From NCBI GenBank assembly GCA_963742105.1, contig CAVUKN010000005.1:930001-994000 (forward strand): 64,000 nt of DNA, written 5' to 3'. This stretch comes from Gp6-AA40 sp963742105 (lineage in GTDB: Bacteria > Acidobacteriota > Vicinamibacteria > Vicinamibacterales > UBA2999). Positions 54,648 to 62,928 of the stretch are shown here, piece by piece. The position numbers were made by a program, and so were the translations under genes. How positions within the stretch are numbered: position 1 is the stretch's first letter; each line of letters begins with the position of its first letter. Under the pieces are notes generated by a model that worked only from the letters and a program-made list of their open reading frames with translations, made no database searches and had not been told where the DNA came from.

Positions 54648-56632
54648 TGATCCCCGCTCTCTCCAAGTGCGCGCACGATTTCGATGTGCCCCAACTTCTT
54701 TGCCTGTTGCATCGGCGTGCGGCCATCGTCGTTCTTCAGCGTCGGGTTGGCGCCAGCAGCGATCAGCGCACGCAGGGTATCGGTGTCGCCCTCGTCGACG
54801 GTGGCGGCATACATCAGGGGTGTATAGCCGAAGTCGTCGATCGCGTTGATCGGCACGCCGGCCTTGGCAAGGATGGGGATCATCGACGCCCGATTCGTGA
54901 TCGCCGCCCAATGCAGCAGGTTGATGCCGGTGCTGTCGACGCCCGTCACGTCGGCGCCTGCTTCGACGAGGGTGCGGACGACATCGGTGTGGCCAAACGT
55001 CAACGCGTCGGAGACCGCGTCGAGCGATGGCTTCGCACCCCGATGCAGCAGGAGTTGCACGTTCGGCAGATCGCCCGCCAGAGCGGCTGCCGCGAGCGGC
55101 GTGCGGCGGACCCGCATATCTTCGGGTGGCTCGACGGCGGCGCCGGCATCGAGCAGCATCGTGACGACATCGGCTGTGCCTGGGTGCAGCAATGCGATGG
55201 TCAGCGCGTCCACACGCGACTGACTGCGCGTTGTCGGATCGGCGCCCCGCGACAGCAGGAGCCGCGTCTTGTCCGCGTCGAGCGCCGCGGCCATCAACAC
55301 CGTCGTGCCCCCGGGGGTCTTGCTGTTCGGATCGAGTCCGGCGTCGAGCGCGGCCGTCAGATCGCGCACGGTTCCGAACAGGGCGATCCGCAGCCAGCCT
55401 GGCGTCCCATCCTCGGAGGCGCGGGCGTTGTCGAGCCCGCGTGGCGAGGCTGATGTGGCCGGGTTGTCACGCCCGCGCGTAGACACTGGTGTGCCGAGGA
55501 CGTTATCGGACCCGCGCGGTGAGACTGACGTGGCGCCCGCTTTGTCGAGCCCGCGTGGCGAGACTGACGTGGCGCGGGCCTTGTCAGGCCCGCGTGTCGA
55601 AGCGGATGTTGCCGGCGTCTCCGGTAACGACGACACCAGCGCCATCACCGCCCAGCAGCTTCCCGCGTACGAAAGGAACTCGTCCTTGTCACCATACGGG
55701 AAGCCGGTGTGGAAATACGGCGGGCTGACATCGGCCGGAGAAACCAGGCGGCTGCGCACATGCCACGACCCGTCCGGTGCCTGCGAGGACAACAGGAACC
55801 GGGCGCCGCGCTGCCACTGCGGAGCGGAAGCGGGCATGCCGCTGGCAGTGAGGGCGTAGAAAGCCTCCCCGGTCGAATAGGCATCGGCAGCGTACGACTC
55901 GAGCTGCGGCCAGCCACCGGTCGGCAGCTGCATCGAAAGCAACACCCGCGACGCGGCGTCGATCGTGTCCCGAGAAGCGTCTGCCCACACCAGACCGAGC
56001 ACGCGAAACGCCGCATCTTCGGTCGAGTGCGGCCACGACGTGGTGAGCCACGTCACTGCCCGTCGAAGCGTCGAGTCCCGTTCAGCCGCGAGCTCGTCCG
56101 GCAGGTAGGCGCGGACTGCGGCAATGGCGGTGGCGGTCGCCGAAAACTCGCTGCTCGAATGCGGGGGACGAAAGTCGGACGTCATCCAGCGACCGTCAGG
56201 ACGTTGCCAGCGTGACAGTCGCCGGGCGAGAACCGCGGTGGCGACGTCCGGCGGCAGTCCTGATGCGTCGGCGGCCATCAGCAGCAGGCTGTCGTTCGGT
56301 GTCGGATCCGAGAGCGTCGTCGACTGGATGGCGACGTCCACTGCGGTCGGACTGCGCAGCACACCAAATGTCTTCGTCTCCACCGCGTCCAGCGCCTTCG
56401 CGTCGACCACGAAGCGGTGACGTTCGGCGAGCCGCAGCGTCATGATCGACAGCCCGTTGTGGTGGCACGAGAAGCAGGCGCGCTTGTCCACGAAGGTTGC
56501 CGCGGACCGCTGGATCAACGGGAGTGCCCGAATGACGGCATCGCGGACAGGATCGCCGGCGTCAGCACGCGCCGGCAGGAGCGAGCCGGCCAGTAGTACG
56601 ACCGAGGCGATCAGGACGCGCACGGTGAACAT
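54587..56632 (-). CDS. Secreted cyclase-like/haem/ankyrin fusion protein
   Basis: About 681 residues, intact. Signal peptide FTVRVLIASVVLLAGSLLPA; a haem-type CxxCH in KRACFSCHHNGLSIMTLRL; then a terpenoid-cyclase-like alpha toroid (~95-345) with QW-type motifs WQRPDGRW, QLPTGGW and QAPDGSW; no DxDD acid motif is visible, so cyclase activity is doubtful. A linker made of 13-residue repeats (SVSPRGLDKAGAT) is read from REP-like DNA. Ankyrin repeats follow (~425-665: GGTTVLMAAALDADKTRLLL, GYTPLMYAATVDEGDTDTLR). The last residues (TRRNGGTGTNGASK) come from the structured element at 54297. ATG 56632 is chosen because it starts the signal peptide; the longer frame begins in a REP-like repeat. Confidence 0.75.
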   Translation of the reverse strand: MFTVRVLIASVVLLAGSLLPARADAGDPVRDAVIRALPLIQRSAATFVDKRACFSCHHNGLSIMTLRLAERHRFVVDAKALDAVETKTFGVLRSPTAVDVAIQSTTLSDPTPNDSLLLMAADASGLPPDVATAVLARRLSRWQRPDGRWMTSDFRPPHSSSEFSATATAIAAVRAYLPDELAAERDSTLRRAVTWLTTSWPHSTEDAAFRVLGLVWADASRDTIDAASRVLLSMQLPTGGWPQLESYAADAYSTGEAFYALTASGMPASAPQWQRGARFLLSSQAPDGSWHVRSRLVSPADVSPPYFHTGFPYGDKDEFLSYAGSCWAVMALVSSLPETPATSASTRGPDKARATSVSPRGLDKAGATSVSPRGSDNVLGTPVSTRGRDNPATSASPRGLDNARASEDGTPGWLRIALFGTVRDLTAALDAGLDPNSKTPGGTTVLMAAALDADKTRLLLSRGADPTTRSQSRVDALTIALLHPGTADVVTMLLDAGAAVEPPEDMRVRRTPLAAAALAGDLPNVQLLLHRGAKPSLDAVSDALTFGHTDVVRTLVEAGADVTGVDSTGINLLHWAAITNRASMIPILAKAGVPINAIDDFGYTPLMYAATVDEGDTDTLRALIAAGANPTLKNDDGRTPMQQAKKLGHIEIVRALGESGDHGVTGITRRNGGTGTNGASK
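55416..55615. repeat. In-frame array of REP-like 39 bp units
   Basis: Five units of about 39 bp, each with a GCGGGC, loop TTGTCGA, GCCCGC-type palindrome followed by GTGGCGAGACTGACGTGGC. They are in frame within the cyclase-like/ankyrin gene and encode its linker. The palindrome is the same kind as the intergenic REP-like copies. Confidence 0.85.
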
Positions 56633-56654
56633 TGTACGGTGCGACGGAGTAGCG

Positions 56655-56690
56655 CTTCGCGGACGTGACAAGGTCCGCGCCACGTCACGT
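56655..56690. repeat. REP-like palindrome in the leader of the cyclase-like/ankyrin gene
   Basis: GCGGACGTGACAAGGTCCGC followed by GCCACGTCACG; about 25 bp upstream of the ATG at 56632 on the minus strand. A further CCCCGCCCTACG end lies near 56745-56756, next to the dapE stop. Confidence 0.7.
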
Positions 56691-56753
56691 TCATGGCGGG
56701 ACTCATGGCGCCGGCGCGCCTCGACAGTGAGCCGGACAGGACTGAGCCCCGCC

Positions 56754-57917
56754 CTACGACAGCAGGGCTGAAACCGTCTGCTCGTAGATCATCGAGAGCG
56801 GCGCGATGTCGGCGAGCTTGACGTGCTCGTCAATCGCGTGGATCGAGGCGCTGACCGGGCCGAACTCGACGACCTCCTGTGCAATGGCGGACAGGAACCG
56901 GCCGTCGGACGTGCCGCCGCTGGTCGACAGCGATGGCGTGACCCCGGTGGACGCTTCCACCGCGCGACTGAGGACATCGACCAGCCCTCCCCGTGCCGAG
57001 AGGAACGGACGCCCGGAGAGCGCCCACTTCAGCTCGTAGTCAAGCCCGTGGGCGTCGAGCACCTGATGCACCCGTGCCTGCAGCCGCTCATCGGTCCATT
57101 CGGTTGAATAGCGGAAGTTGAACCAGACCTCCATCGATCCCGGAATCGTGTTGTTCGCGCCAGTGCCGGCATGGATGTCTGAGATCTGGAAGCTCGTTGG
57201 CGAGAAGTACTCGTTGCCGCGGTCCCATTCGATCGCGGAAAGCTCGGCCAGTGCCGGCAGCGCCGGCAAAATCGGACTGCGCCCGCGTTCGGGATAGGCG
57301 ATGTGACACTGGACGCCCTTTACCGTGAGCACGCCGTTCAACGACCCGCGACGTCCGTTCTTGATCGTGTCGCCGAAGCGATCGACCGATGTCGGCTCGC
57401 CGAGAATGCACGCATCGATCCTCGTGCCGCGTGACTGGAACTCGCGGACAACCGCGGCGGTGCCGTCAACTCCAGCGCCTTCTTCATCCGAGGTCAGCAG
57501 CACCGCCAGTGAGCCGCGGTGAGCCGGAACCGCAGCCACGAACCGTTCGACGGCGGTGACCATCGCCGCGACCGACACCTTCATGTCGGCAGAGCCCCGC
57601 CCGAACAGGAACCCATTGCGTTCGGTCGGCGTGAACGGATCGCTGGTCCACCGATCGAGTGGACCGGGCGGCACCACGTCCACGTGTCCGGCAAGGCACA
57701 CCAGCGGTGCATCAGATCCGTGCCGCGCCCACAAGTTTCGGACCGGCCCGCGGTCCATCCGCTCGCAGGCAAAGCCGGCTTGTTCCAGTCGTGCCTCGAT
57801 CAGCGACAGGCTCCCGGCGTCGTCGGGCGTCAGCGACCGGCAGGCAATCAGGCGCTTGGCGAGGTCGAGCGTGCGCTCTTCGATTGCGGTGCTGGACAGA
57901 GCCGAAGTGAGCGACAT
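56754..57917 (-). CDS. dapE: Succinyl-diaminopimelate desuccinylase
   Basis: 387 residues, intact. M20 metallopeptidase family; releases succinate from N-succinyl-diaminopimelate in lysine and peptidoglycan precursor synthesis. Zinc ligands and catalytic acid: His in LAGHVDVVPPGPL, Asp in GRGSADMKVSVAA, Glu-Glu in TSDEEGAG, Glu in LGEPTS, His in AIDEHV. The dimerisation domain has ANNTIPGSMEVWFNFRYSTE and TSGGTSDGRF. Begins four bases after the dapD stop, in one operon with dapC and dapD. Confidence 0.95.
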   Translation of the reverse strand: MSLTSALSSTAIEERTLDLAKRLIACRSLTPDDAGSLSLIEARLEQAGFACERMDRGPVRNLWARHGSDAPLVCLAGHVDVVPPGPLDRWTSDPFTPTERNGFLFGRGSADMKVSVAAMVTAVERFVAAVPAHRGSLAVLLTSDEEGAGVDGTAAVVREFQSRGTRIDACILGEPTSVDRFGDTIKNGRRGSLNGVLTVKGVQCHIAYPERGRSPILPALPALAELSAIEWDRGNEYFSPTSFQISDIHAGTGANNTIPGSMEVWFNFRYSTEWTDERLQARVHQVLDAHGLDYELKWALSGRPFLSARGGLVDVLSRAVEASTGVTPSLSTSGGTSDGRFLSAIAQEVVEFGPVSASIHAIDEHVKLADIAPLSMIYEQTVSALLS

Positions 57918-57921
57918 CGGC

Positions 57922-58791
57922 TCAGGACCGCAACAGTTCGTTCACGGATGTCTTGGCGCGGGTCGCGGCATCCACGCGCTTCACGATCACCGCACAGTAG
58001 AGCGAATATTTGCCGTCGGCCGACGGCAGGTTGCCGGGCACGACGACTGACCCCGACGGAACGCGGCCGTAGTGAATCTCGCCGGTTGCGCGATCGTAGA
58101 TCTTCGTACTCTGGCCGATGAACACGCCCATCGAGATCACGGAGTTGGCTTCGACGATCACACCTTCCACGATTTCCGAACGGGCGCCGATGAAACAGTT
58201 GTCTTCGATGATGGTCGGGTTTGCCTGCAGCGGTTCGAGCACCCCGCCGATACCGACGCCGCCCGACAGGTGCACATGCTTCCCGACCTGCGCGCACGAT
58301 CCGACGGTTGCCCACGTATCGACCATCGCCCCTTCGTCCACATATGCGCCGATGTTGACGTAGGACGGCATCAGCACCACATTGCGGCCGATGTACGCAC
58401 CAGTGCGGACCACGGCTGGCGGGACGACGCGGAAACCGCCTTCGCGGAATTGCGCCTCGGAATACTGATCGAATTTCAGGGGCACTTTGTCGAACCAGCG
58501 CGTGTACAGGACATGCGCCGCGCCAGGTGAGCCCGCGTCCGGCACCACGGCATTGTCGTGCGCGCGGAAGTAGAGCAGCACCGCCTTCTTGATCCACTGA
58601 TGCGTCACCCAGCTGCCGCCGACCTTCTCGGCCACTCGCAGCCGGCCGTCGTTGAGGCCGCTGATGATCTCGTCGAGCGCACGGCTCAGAGTGCGGTCGA
58701 CGGCCGCTGGAGAGATCTCGGCACGACGCTCGAACGCCTCGTCGATCAGCGGTTCCAGCGGGTGTGTCGGAGTGACGGTCGGCTCGGTCAT
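57922..58791 (-). CDS. dapD: Tetrahydrodipicolinate N-succinyltransferase
   Basis: 289 residues, intact. Transfers succinyl from succinyl-CoA to tetrahydrodipicolinate. The left-handed beta-helix of hexapeptide repeats is plain (GAYIGRNVVLMPSYVNIGAY, VGKHVHLSGGVGIGGVLEPL, ARSEIVEGVIVEANSVIS), as is the N-terminal family block GSWVTHQWIKKAVLLYFR. Its ATG overlaps the dapC stop (ATGA), showing translational coupling. Confidence 0.96.
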   Translation of the reverse strand: MTEPTVTPTHPLEPLIDEAFERRAEISPAAVDRTLSRALDEIISGLNDGRLRVAEKVGGSWVTHQWIKKAVLLYFRAHDNAVVPDAGSPGAAHVLYTRWFDKVPLKFDQYSEAQFREGGFRVVPPAVVRTGAYIGRNVVLMPSYVNIGAYVDEGAMVDTWATVGSCAQVGKHVHLSGGVGIGGVLEPLQANPTIIEDNCFIGARSEIVEGVIVEANSVISMGVFIGQSTKIYDRATGEIHYGRVPSGSVVVPGNLPSADGKYSLYCAVIVKRVDAATRAKTSVNELLRS

Positions 58792-59980
58792 TGCTGGCAG
58801 AACTCCACGATGCGTCGAGCTGCCTCGACACAGTCTTCGATGCCGGGCACGAGGGCAATGCGGACGTAGCCGTTGCCTGGATTGTCGCCATGCGCGGCGC
58901 GAGCAAGGTAGCGCCCGGGCAGCACGGTCACGTGCATCCTCGTGAACAGTTCTCGCGCGAATGCCTCGTCGTCTCCACCCGGCACGCCCGCCCAGAGATA
59001 GAAGCTCGCGTCGGGATCGCGCACGGCGAGCACCGGTGCGAGCACCGGCGTGACCGCCGCGAACTTGTCGCGATATTGCGCGCGGTTATCGCGCACGTGT
59101 GCCTCGTCACTCCACGCCGCGATGCTGGCGTGCTGGACGGGCAGGCTCATCGCGCATCCATGATACGTGCGGTAGAGCAGAAACTGCTTCAGCAGCCGCG
59201 CATCACCGGCCACGCCGCCGGAACGGAGACCAGGAGCATTCGATCGCTTCGACAGGCTGGTGAAGACGACGATGTTGTGGAAGGTGTCGCGACCGAGAGC
59301 GTGCGCGGCTTCGAGCGCGCCGATCGGCGGTTGTGCCTCGTCCGGGTAGATCTCCGAATAGCACTCGTCGGACGCGATCACGAACCCGTAGCGGTCGGCA
59401 TACTCGAACAGGGCGCGCCAGGCGTCCCGGTCGAGCACGTGGCCGGTCGGATTACCGGGCGAACAGACGTACACGAGTTGCGTCCGGCGCCATTCCTCGA
59501 CGCTCAGCGACTCCAGGTCGAGAGCGAAGTCGTTCGCGCGCGGTCTGGTTCAGGAACGCCGGTTCGGCGCCGGCCAGCAGCGCGGCGCCCTCGTAGATTT
59601 GATAGAAGGGGTTCGGACAGACGACCACCGCGCCTGGTCGCGAGGTATCGACAGTCGCTTGCGCGAACGCGAAGAGCGCTTCGCGCGTGCCACTGACTGG
59701 CAACACCTGCGTCGCAGCGTCGAGGTGCGGGAGCTTGAACCGGCGCCGGAACCATGCCGCCATGCTGTCGCGGAGCGCATCCAGGCCGGCCGTGCCCGGA
59801 TAGGCCGACAAGCCGGACAGATGGTCCACTAGTGCAGTACCGAACAAGCGCCGGGGTCGCGTGCTGCGGTTCGCCGATTGACAGTCGGATCGGACGATCT
59901 GATGGCGGCGCGACGCCCGCCAGTAACGCACGCAGTCGTTCGAAGGGGTACGGTTGGAGCCTGTCCAGGCGCGGGTTCAT
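58788..59980 (-). CDS. dapC: Succinyldiaminopimelate transaminase (two frame breaks)
   Basis: About 397 residues after joining frames near 59850 and 59530. Class I/II aminotransferase that makes N-succinyl-diaminopimelate using PLP. Seen: LQPYPFERLRALLAGVAPP, LSIGEPQHATPALV, VLPVSGTREALFAFAQATVD, CSPGNPTGHVLDRDAWRALF, FVIASDECYSEIYPDEAQPP, and the PLP Lys in SLSKRSNAPGLRSG. First gene of dapC-dapD-dapE; because the pathway is essential, the breaks are very probably sequencing errors. Confidence 0.88.
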
Positions 59981-60096
59981 TCGAGGTCATGGTACCTGCA
60001 ACGGCGCGCCGGTTTCGCGGGCCTGACGGCCCGCGCTCCGCGAGGCGCGAGGCGCGATATCCGCGCGCAACGCGATCGGGATACCATCGCGGCCTG

Positions 60097-60894
60097 ATGC
60101 CCATCGATCGCCGCCTGCTCACAGTCCTGGTCGCGCTCGCCTGTGTTGGCGCGTCGCCGCGACGGGCTGATCCGGCGATGACGTTCTTCGTCACGAGCAC
60201 GCCGCGCGGGTTCGGCGCCAATCTCGGCGGGCTCCCCGGCGCAGACGCCATATGCCTTCGCTTGGCGACCGCGGCAGGAGCCGGCACGCATACCTGGCGT
60301 GCCTATCTCAGCGCCCCTGCCACGGGCGGCACGCCGGCGGTGCACGCACGCGATCGGATCGGCCAGGGGCCGTGGGTGAACGCCGCCGGTGTGCAAGTGG
60401 CGTCGAGTCTCGCCAACCTGCACAGCGACGCCAACAATCTCACGCAGGAAACGGTGCTGACGGAGAAGGGCAACGCGATCGGGCCGACAAAGCACGACAT
60501 GATGACTGGATCCAACGCGGACGGGACACTGTCGACCGCCGCGCCCGACACGACCTGCCGCGGATGGACCAGCATGACCGACGGCCGCGCGATGCTCGGT
60601 CACAGCAATCGTTACGGCGGCGGCCGCGGCGAGTCATGGAATTCGGCACACCTGTCTCGCGGCTGCAGTCAGGATGCGCTGCGCGCCAGCCTCGGTGATG
60701 CGCTCTTCTACTGCTTCGCGGCAGACTGCAGAGCCAGTCGCAACTCCCAACCTCGTCCGCCCGTCCAACTTCCAAGTCCCAACCTCGAAGCGTCGCGTCG
60801 CTTCTCGAAGCCGCTCACCGGGACATCCGCAGCTGAGTTGGGAGTTGGGGAAGCGACAGACGTTGGGAGTTGGGAGTTCTCAATCGGCGTATGA
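60097..60894 (+). CDS. Secreted endostatin/lectin-like protein (DUF1554-like)
   Basis: About 265 residues. Signal peptide RRLLTVLVALACVGASPRRA; then MTFFVTSTPRGFGANLGGLP, GADAICLRLATAAGAGTHTW, RAYLSAP and the C-terminal SWNSAHLSRGCSQDALRASL, FYCFAADC, which match DUF1554-type extracellular lectin-like domains with paired cysteines. The domain ends at about residue 210. The remaining ~54 residues (RASRNSQPRPPVQLPSPNLE) are read from the dispersed AACTCCCAACG element and end in its right edge, so the original stop seems to have been lost. Start from MPIDRR; no strong ribosome site. Confidence 0.65.
   Translation: MPIDRRLLTVLVALACVGASPRRADPAMTFFVTSTPRGFGANLGGLPGADAICLRLATAAGAGTHTWRAYLSAPATGGTPAVHARDRIGQGPWVNAAGVQVASSLANLHSDANNLTQETVLTEKGNAIGPTKHDMMTGSNADGTLSTAAPDTTCRGWTSMTDGRAMLGHSNRYGGGRGESWNSAHLSRGCSQDALRASLGDALFYCFAADCRASRNSQPRPPVQLPSPNLEASRRFSKPLTGTSAAELGVGEATDVGSWEFSIGV
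60742..60878. repeat. Dispersed AACTCCCAACG element, copy E
   Basis: Left arm AACTCCCAACC, CCAACTTCCAAGTCCC; right arm GAGTTGGGAGTTGGGGAAGC, GACAGACGTTGGGAGTTGGG. The middle holds a second inverted pair (CTCGAAGCGTCGCG with CGCTTCTCGAAG). It is translated as the C-terminal tail of the lectin-like protein and ends about 12 bp before the radical SAM gene. Confidence 0.82.
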
Positions 60895-60902
60895 TCGCGC
60901 CA

Positions 60903-62429
60903 ATGCGCGTGTTGCTGCTGTCGATGCCGGATGCCTTCGAGCACACGCCGACCGTGGCGATTCGCATGCCCAACGGCGGGCTCGCGTCGCTCGCCGGCAA
61001 CGTCGATTCACATCACGAGGTCGCGGTCGCGGACCTGGTGCTCGTGCAGGCGACTGTCAGGCAGACGGTCGAGCGCCTGCTGGCGTCGCACGCGCCGGAC
61101 GTGGTGGGCCTGTCGGTGATGACGTTTCAGCGCGTGACCGCCCGCCGCATCATCAACCTCGTGCGCCAGATCCGCCCCTCCGTGCGCATCGTCGTCGGCG
61201 GCTACGACCCGAGCCTGGCCGCTGAGGAATGGATCGATCCGGCGCTCGGCGTCGATGCCATCGTGCGCGGCGAAGGGGACATCACGTTTCGCGAGTTGCT
61301 GCGCGCCTGGGAACGCGGCGACCTGCCTGTCCACGTCGACGGCCTGTGGTATCGCGACGGCCCCACGTTCCGCCGGAACCCGCCCCGCACGGTGGCGAAA
61401 ATGACGGACGGTGCGGTCCGCCCACCCAATCGTCGCGCGCGCGTGCTGTCCGGCTATACGTTCCTCGGACGCCGCATCGATGTCGTCGAGACCTCGCGCG
61501 GCTGCACCTTCGACTGCAGCTTCTGCTCGATCATCGAGATGCGCGGTCGCAACTTCCACCGCCTGCCGCTGCCAGCCGTGATCGACGACATCCGCGATGC
61601 CGTCTCGCTGGGGGCGCGCAGTATCTTCTTCGTTGACGACAACATCACGCTCGACGTCGAGCGCTTCAAGGGGCTGTGTCGCGCCATCATCGAGGCTGGC
61701 CTCGCCCATATCGACTATCTGGTCCAGGCGATGACGGCGTCGATCGCGACGCACGGGGCCGAACTGGCGCCGTTGATGCGGCAGGCCGGATTCCGCTACG
61801 TGTTCCTGGGCATCGAAAACGTGCTCGACGAAGATCTCGTGTTCCTGAAAGCCCGGGCCAAGAACATCGATCGCCATTCGGCGTCGCGCGAGAACGCCTC
61901 CGCTGCGGCGGCGACGATTCTGCGGCAGCATGGGATGTTCGTCGTCGGCGGGCTCATCGTCGGCAACCCCGACGATCGCGAAGAGTCGGTGACGGCGAAC
62001 CTGGACTTCGCGCGCAAATACGTCGACTGGCCCTACATCCAGCACCCCACGCCGTATCCCGGCACGCCCATGACCGCGGACTTCGAGCGGCAACGGCTCA
62101 TCGTCCGTCGTGACGTCAGCGAATACGACGGGACGACCGCGGTGACGCGGACCGCACATCTTTCGCCCGAGCGCGTCGAGTTCCTGCGCTGGCGTGCGGA
62201 GCGCTGGCTCAAGGTCCGGCACATGCGCGCCGCCGTCCAACATGATCCCCTGTTCATCCTGCGGCATGCGCGTGAGATGCTGGCGCACACGTTCCGCGGC
62301 TCGACCTGGCGAACGCTGGTCGGCCTTGAAGACTCCGAAGCGGCATTCGCCCGGTATCGGGCCATCAGGTCACGCGAACGGGACTACCTCGACGTTCCGG
62401 ATCCGCTCACGTCCATACAGCCGACCTGA
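60903..62429 (+). CDS. B12-binding radical SAM protein
   Basis: About 508 residues, intact. N-terminal cobalamin-binding-like Rossmann domain (~1-150: MRVLLLSMPDAFEHTPTVAI, DVVGLSVMTFQRVTARRIIN, IVVGGYDPSLAAEEW). Radical SAM core with the cluster motif CTFDCSFC in ETSRGCTFDCSFCSIIEM, FFVDDNITLDVERFKGLCRA and GMFVVGGLIVGNPDDREES. Such class B enzymes do methylations or other radical steps in lipid, hopanoid, pigment or cofactor synthesis; I cannot tell which. ATG 60903 gives a start aligned with the family; ATG 60891 overlaps the upstream stop and is the alternative. Confidence 0.88.
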   Translation: MRVLLLSMPDAFEHTPTVAIRMPNGGLASLAGNVDSHHEVAVADLVLVQATVRQTVERLLASHAPDVVGLSVMTFQRVTARRIINLVRQIRPSVRIVVGGYDPSLAAEEWIDPALGVDAIVRGEGDITFRELLRAWERGDLPVHVDGLWYRDGPTFRRNPPRTVAKMTDGAVRPPNRRARVLSGYTFLGRRIDVVETSRGCTFDCSFCSIIEMRGRNFHRLPLPAVIDDIRDAVSLGARSIFFVDDNITLDVERFKGLCRAIIEAGLAHIDYLVQAMTASIATHGAELAPLMRQAGFRYVFLGIENVLDEDLVFLKARAKNIDRHSASRENASAAAATILRQHGMFVVGGLIVGNPDDREESVTANLDFARKYVDWPYIQHPTPYPGTPMTADFERQRLIVRRDVSEYDGTTAVTRTAHLSPERVEFLRWRAERWLKVRHMRAAVQHDPLFILRHAREMLAHTFRGSTWRTLVGLEDSEAAFARYRAIRSRERDYLDVPDPLTSIQPT

Positions 62430-62587
62430 ACCGCGGCTGCGCCCGCAGTTTGCCGTCAAACTCGGTCCCCTCGATTCGAGTACGTGACTTGCACGCAGGC
62501 TGTGCATCCAATGCGACTCGCGGGGATCGGCTCGGAAGCTCTCGACGTCGGCGGCCGCGGCTACCCTCGGCCGCAACTCCGGCGCAG

Positions 62588-62928
62588 TCAGTGGATCTCT
62601 CTCAACGGTTCCAGCGTGGTCATGGCGGCGAACGATGGCGCAGGCCGTCGAGGCGCGACCCACACTTCGTAGGGATAGCGAGCGCAGATCGGCACGAAGG
62701 CGACCGCGTGGTCACCGGCGTATAGCATGCGCCGGCCGTCGGCGACCTCGTGCGCGATGAACGTTTCGAGCAGCCCTCGCCCGTGCAGATCGAAATAGGC
62801 GCGCTGCTGTGCGAGTTCGCGCGCCGGCACCGGCGGAACGAAGGGATAGGCGTAGATTTGGCCGTGCGGGTGGTGCAAGGTGACCCCGACCTCGACGCCG
62901 CGATTCTCGAAGGGAAACACCCTGCTTC
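62588..62928 (-). pseudogene. galT: Internal fragment of galactose-1-phosphate uridylyltransferase
   Basis: About 105 residues with the GalT active-site block VFPFENRGVEVGVTLHHPHG, then QIYAYPFVPPVPARELAQQR, AFVPICARYPYEVWVAPRRP and FAAMTTLEPLREI. The HPHGQ motif holds the catalytic His. A complete enzyme has about 330 residues; here both the N-terminal ~150 and the C-terminal part are missing. The upstream side ends abruptly at 62920-62930 against a gene fragment on the other strand. Remnant or assembly join. Confidence 0.7.
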
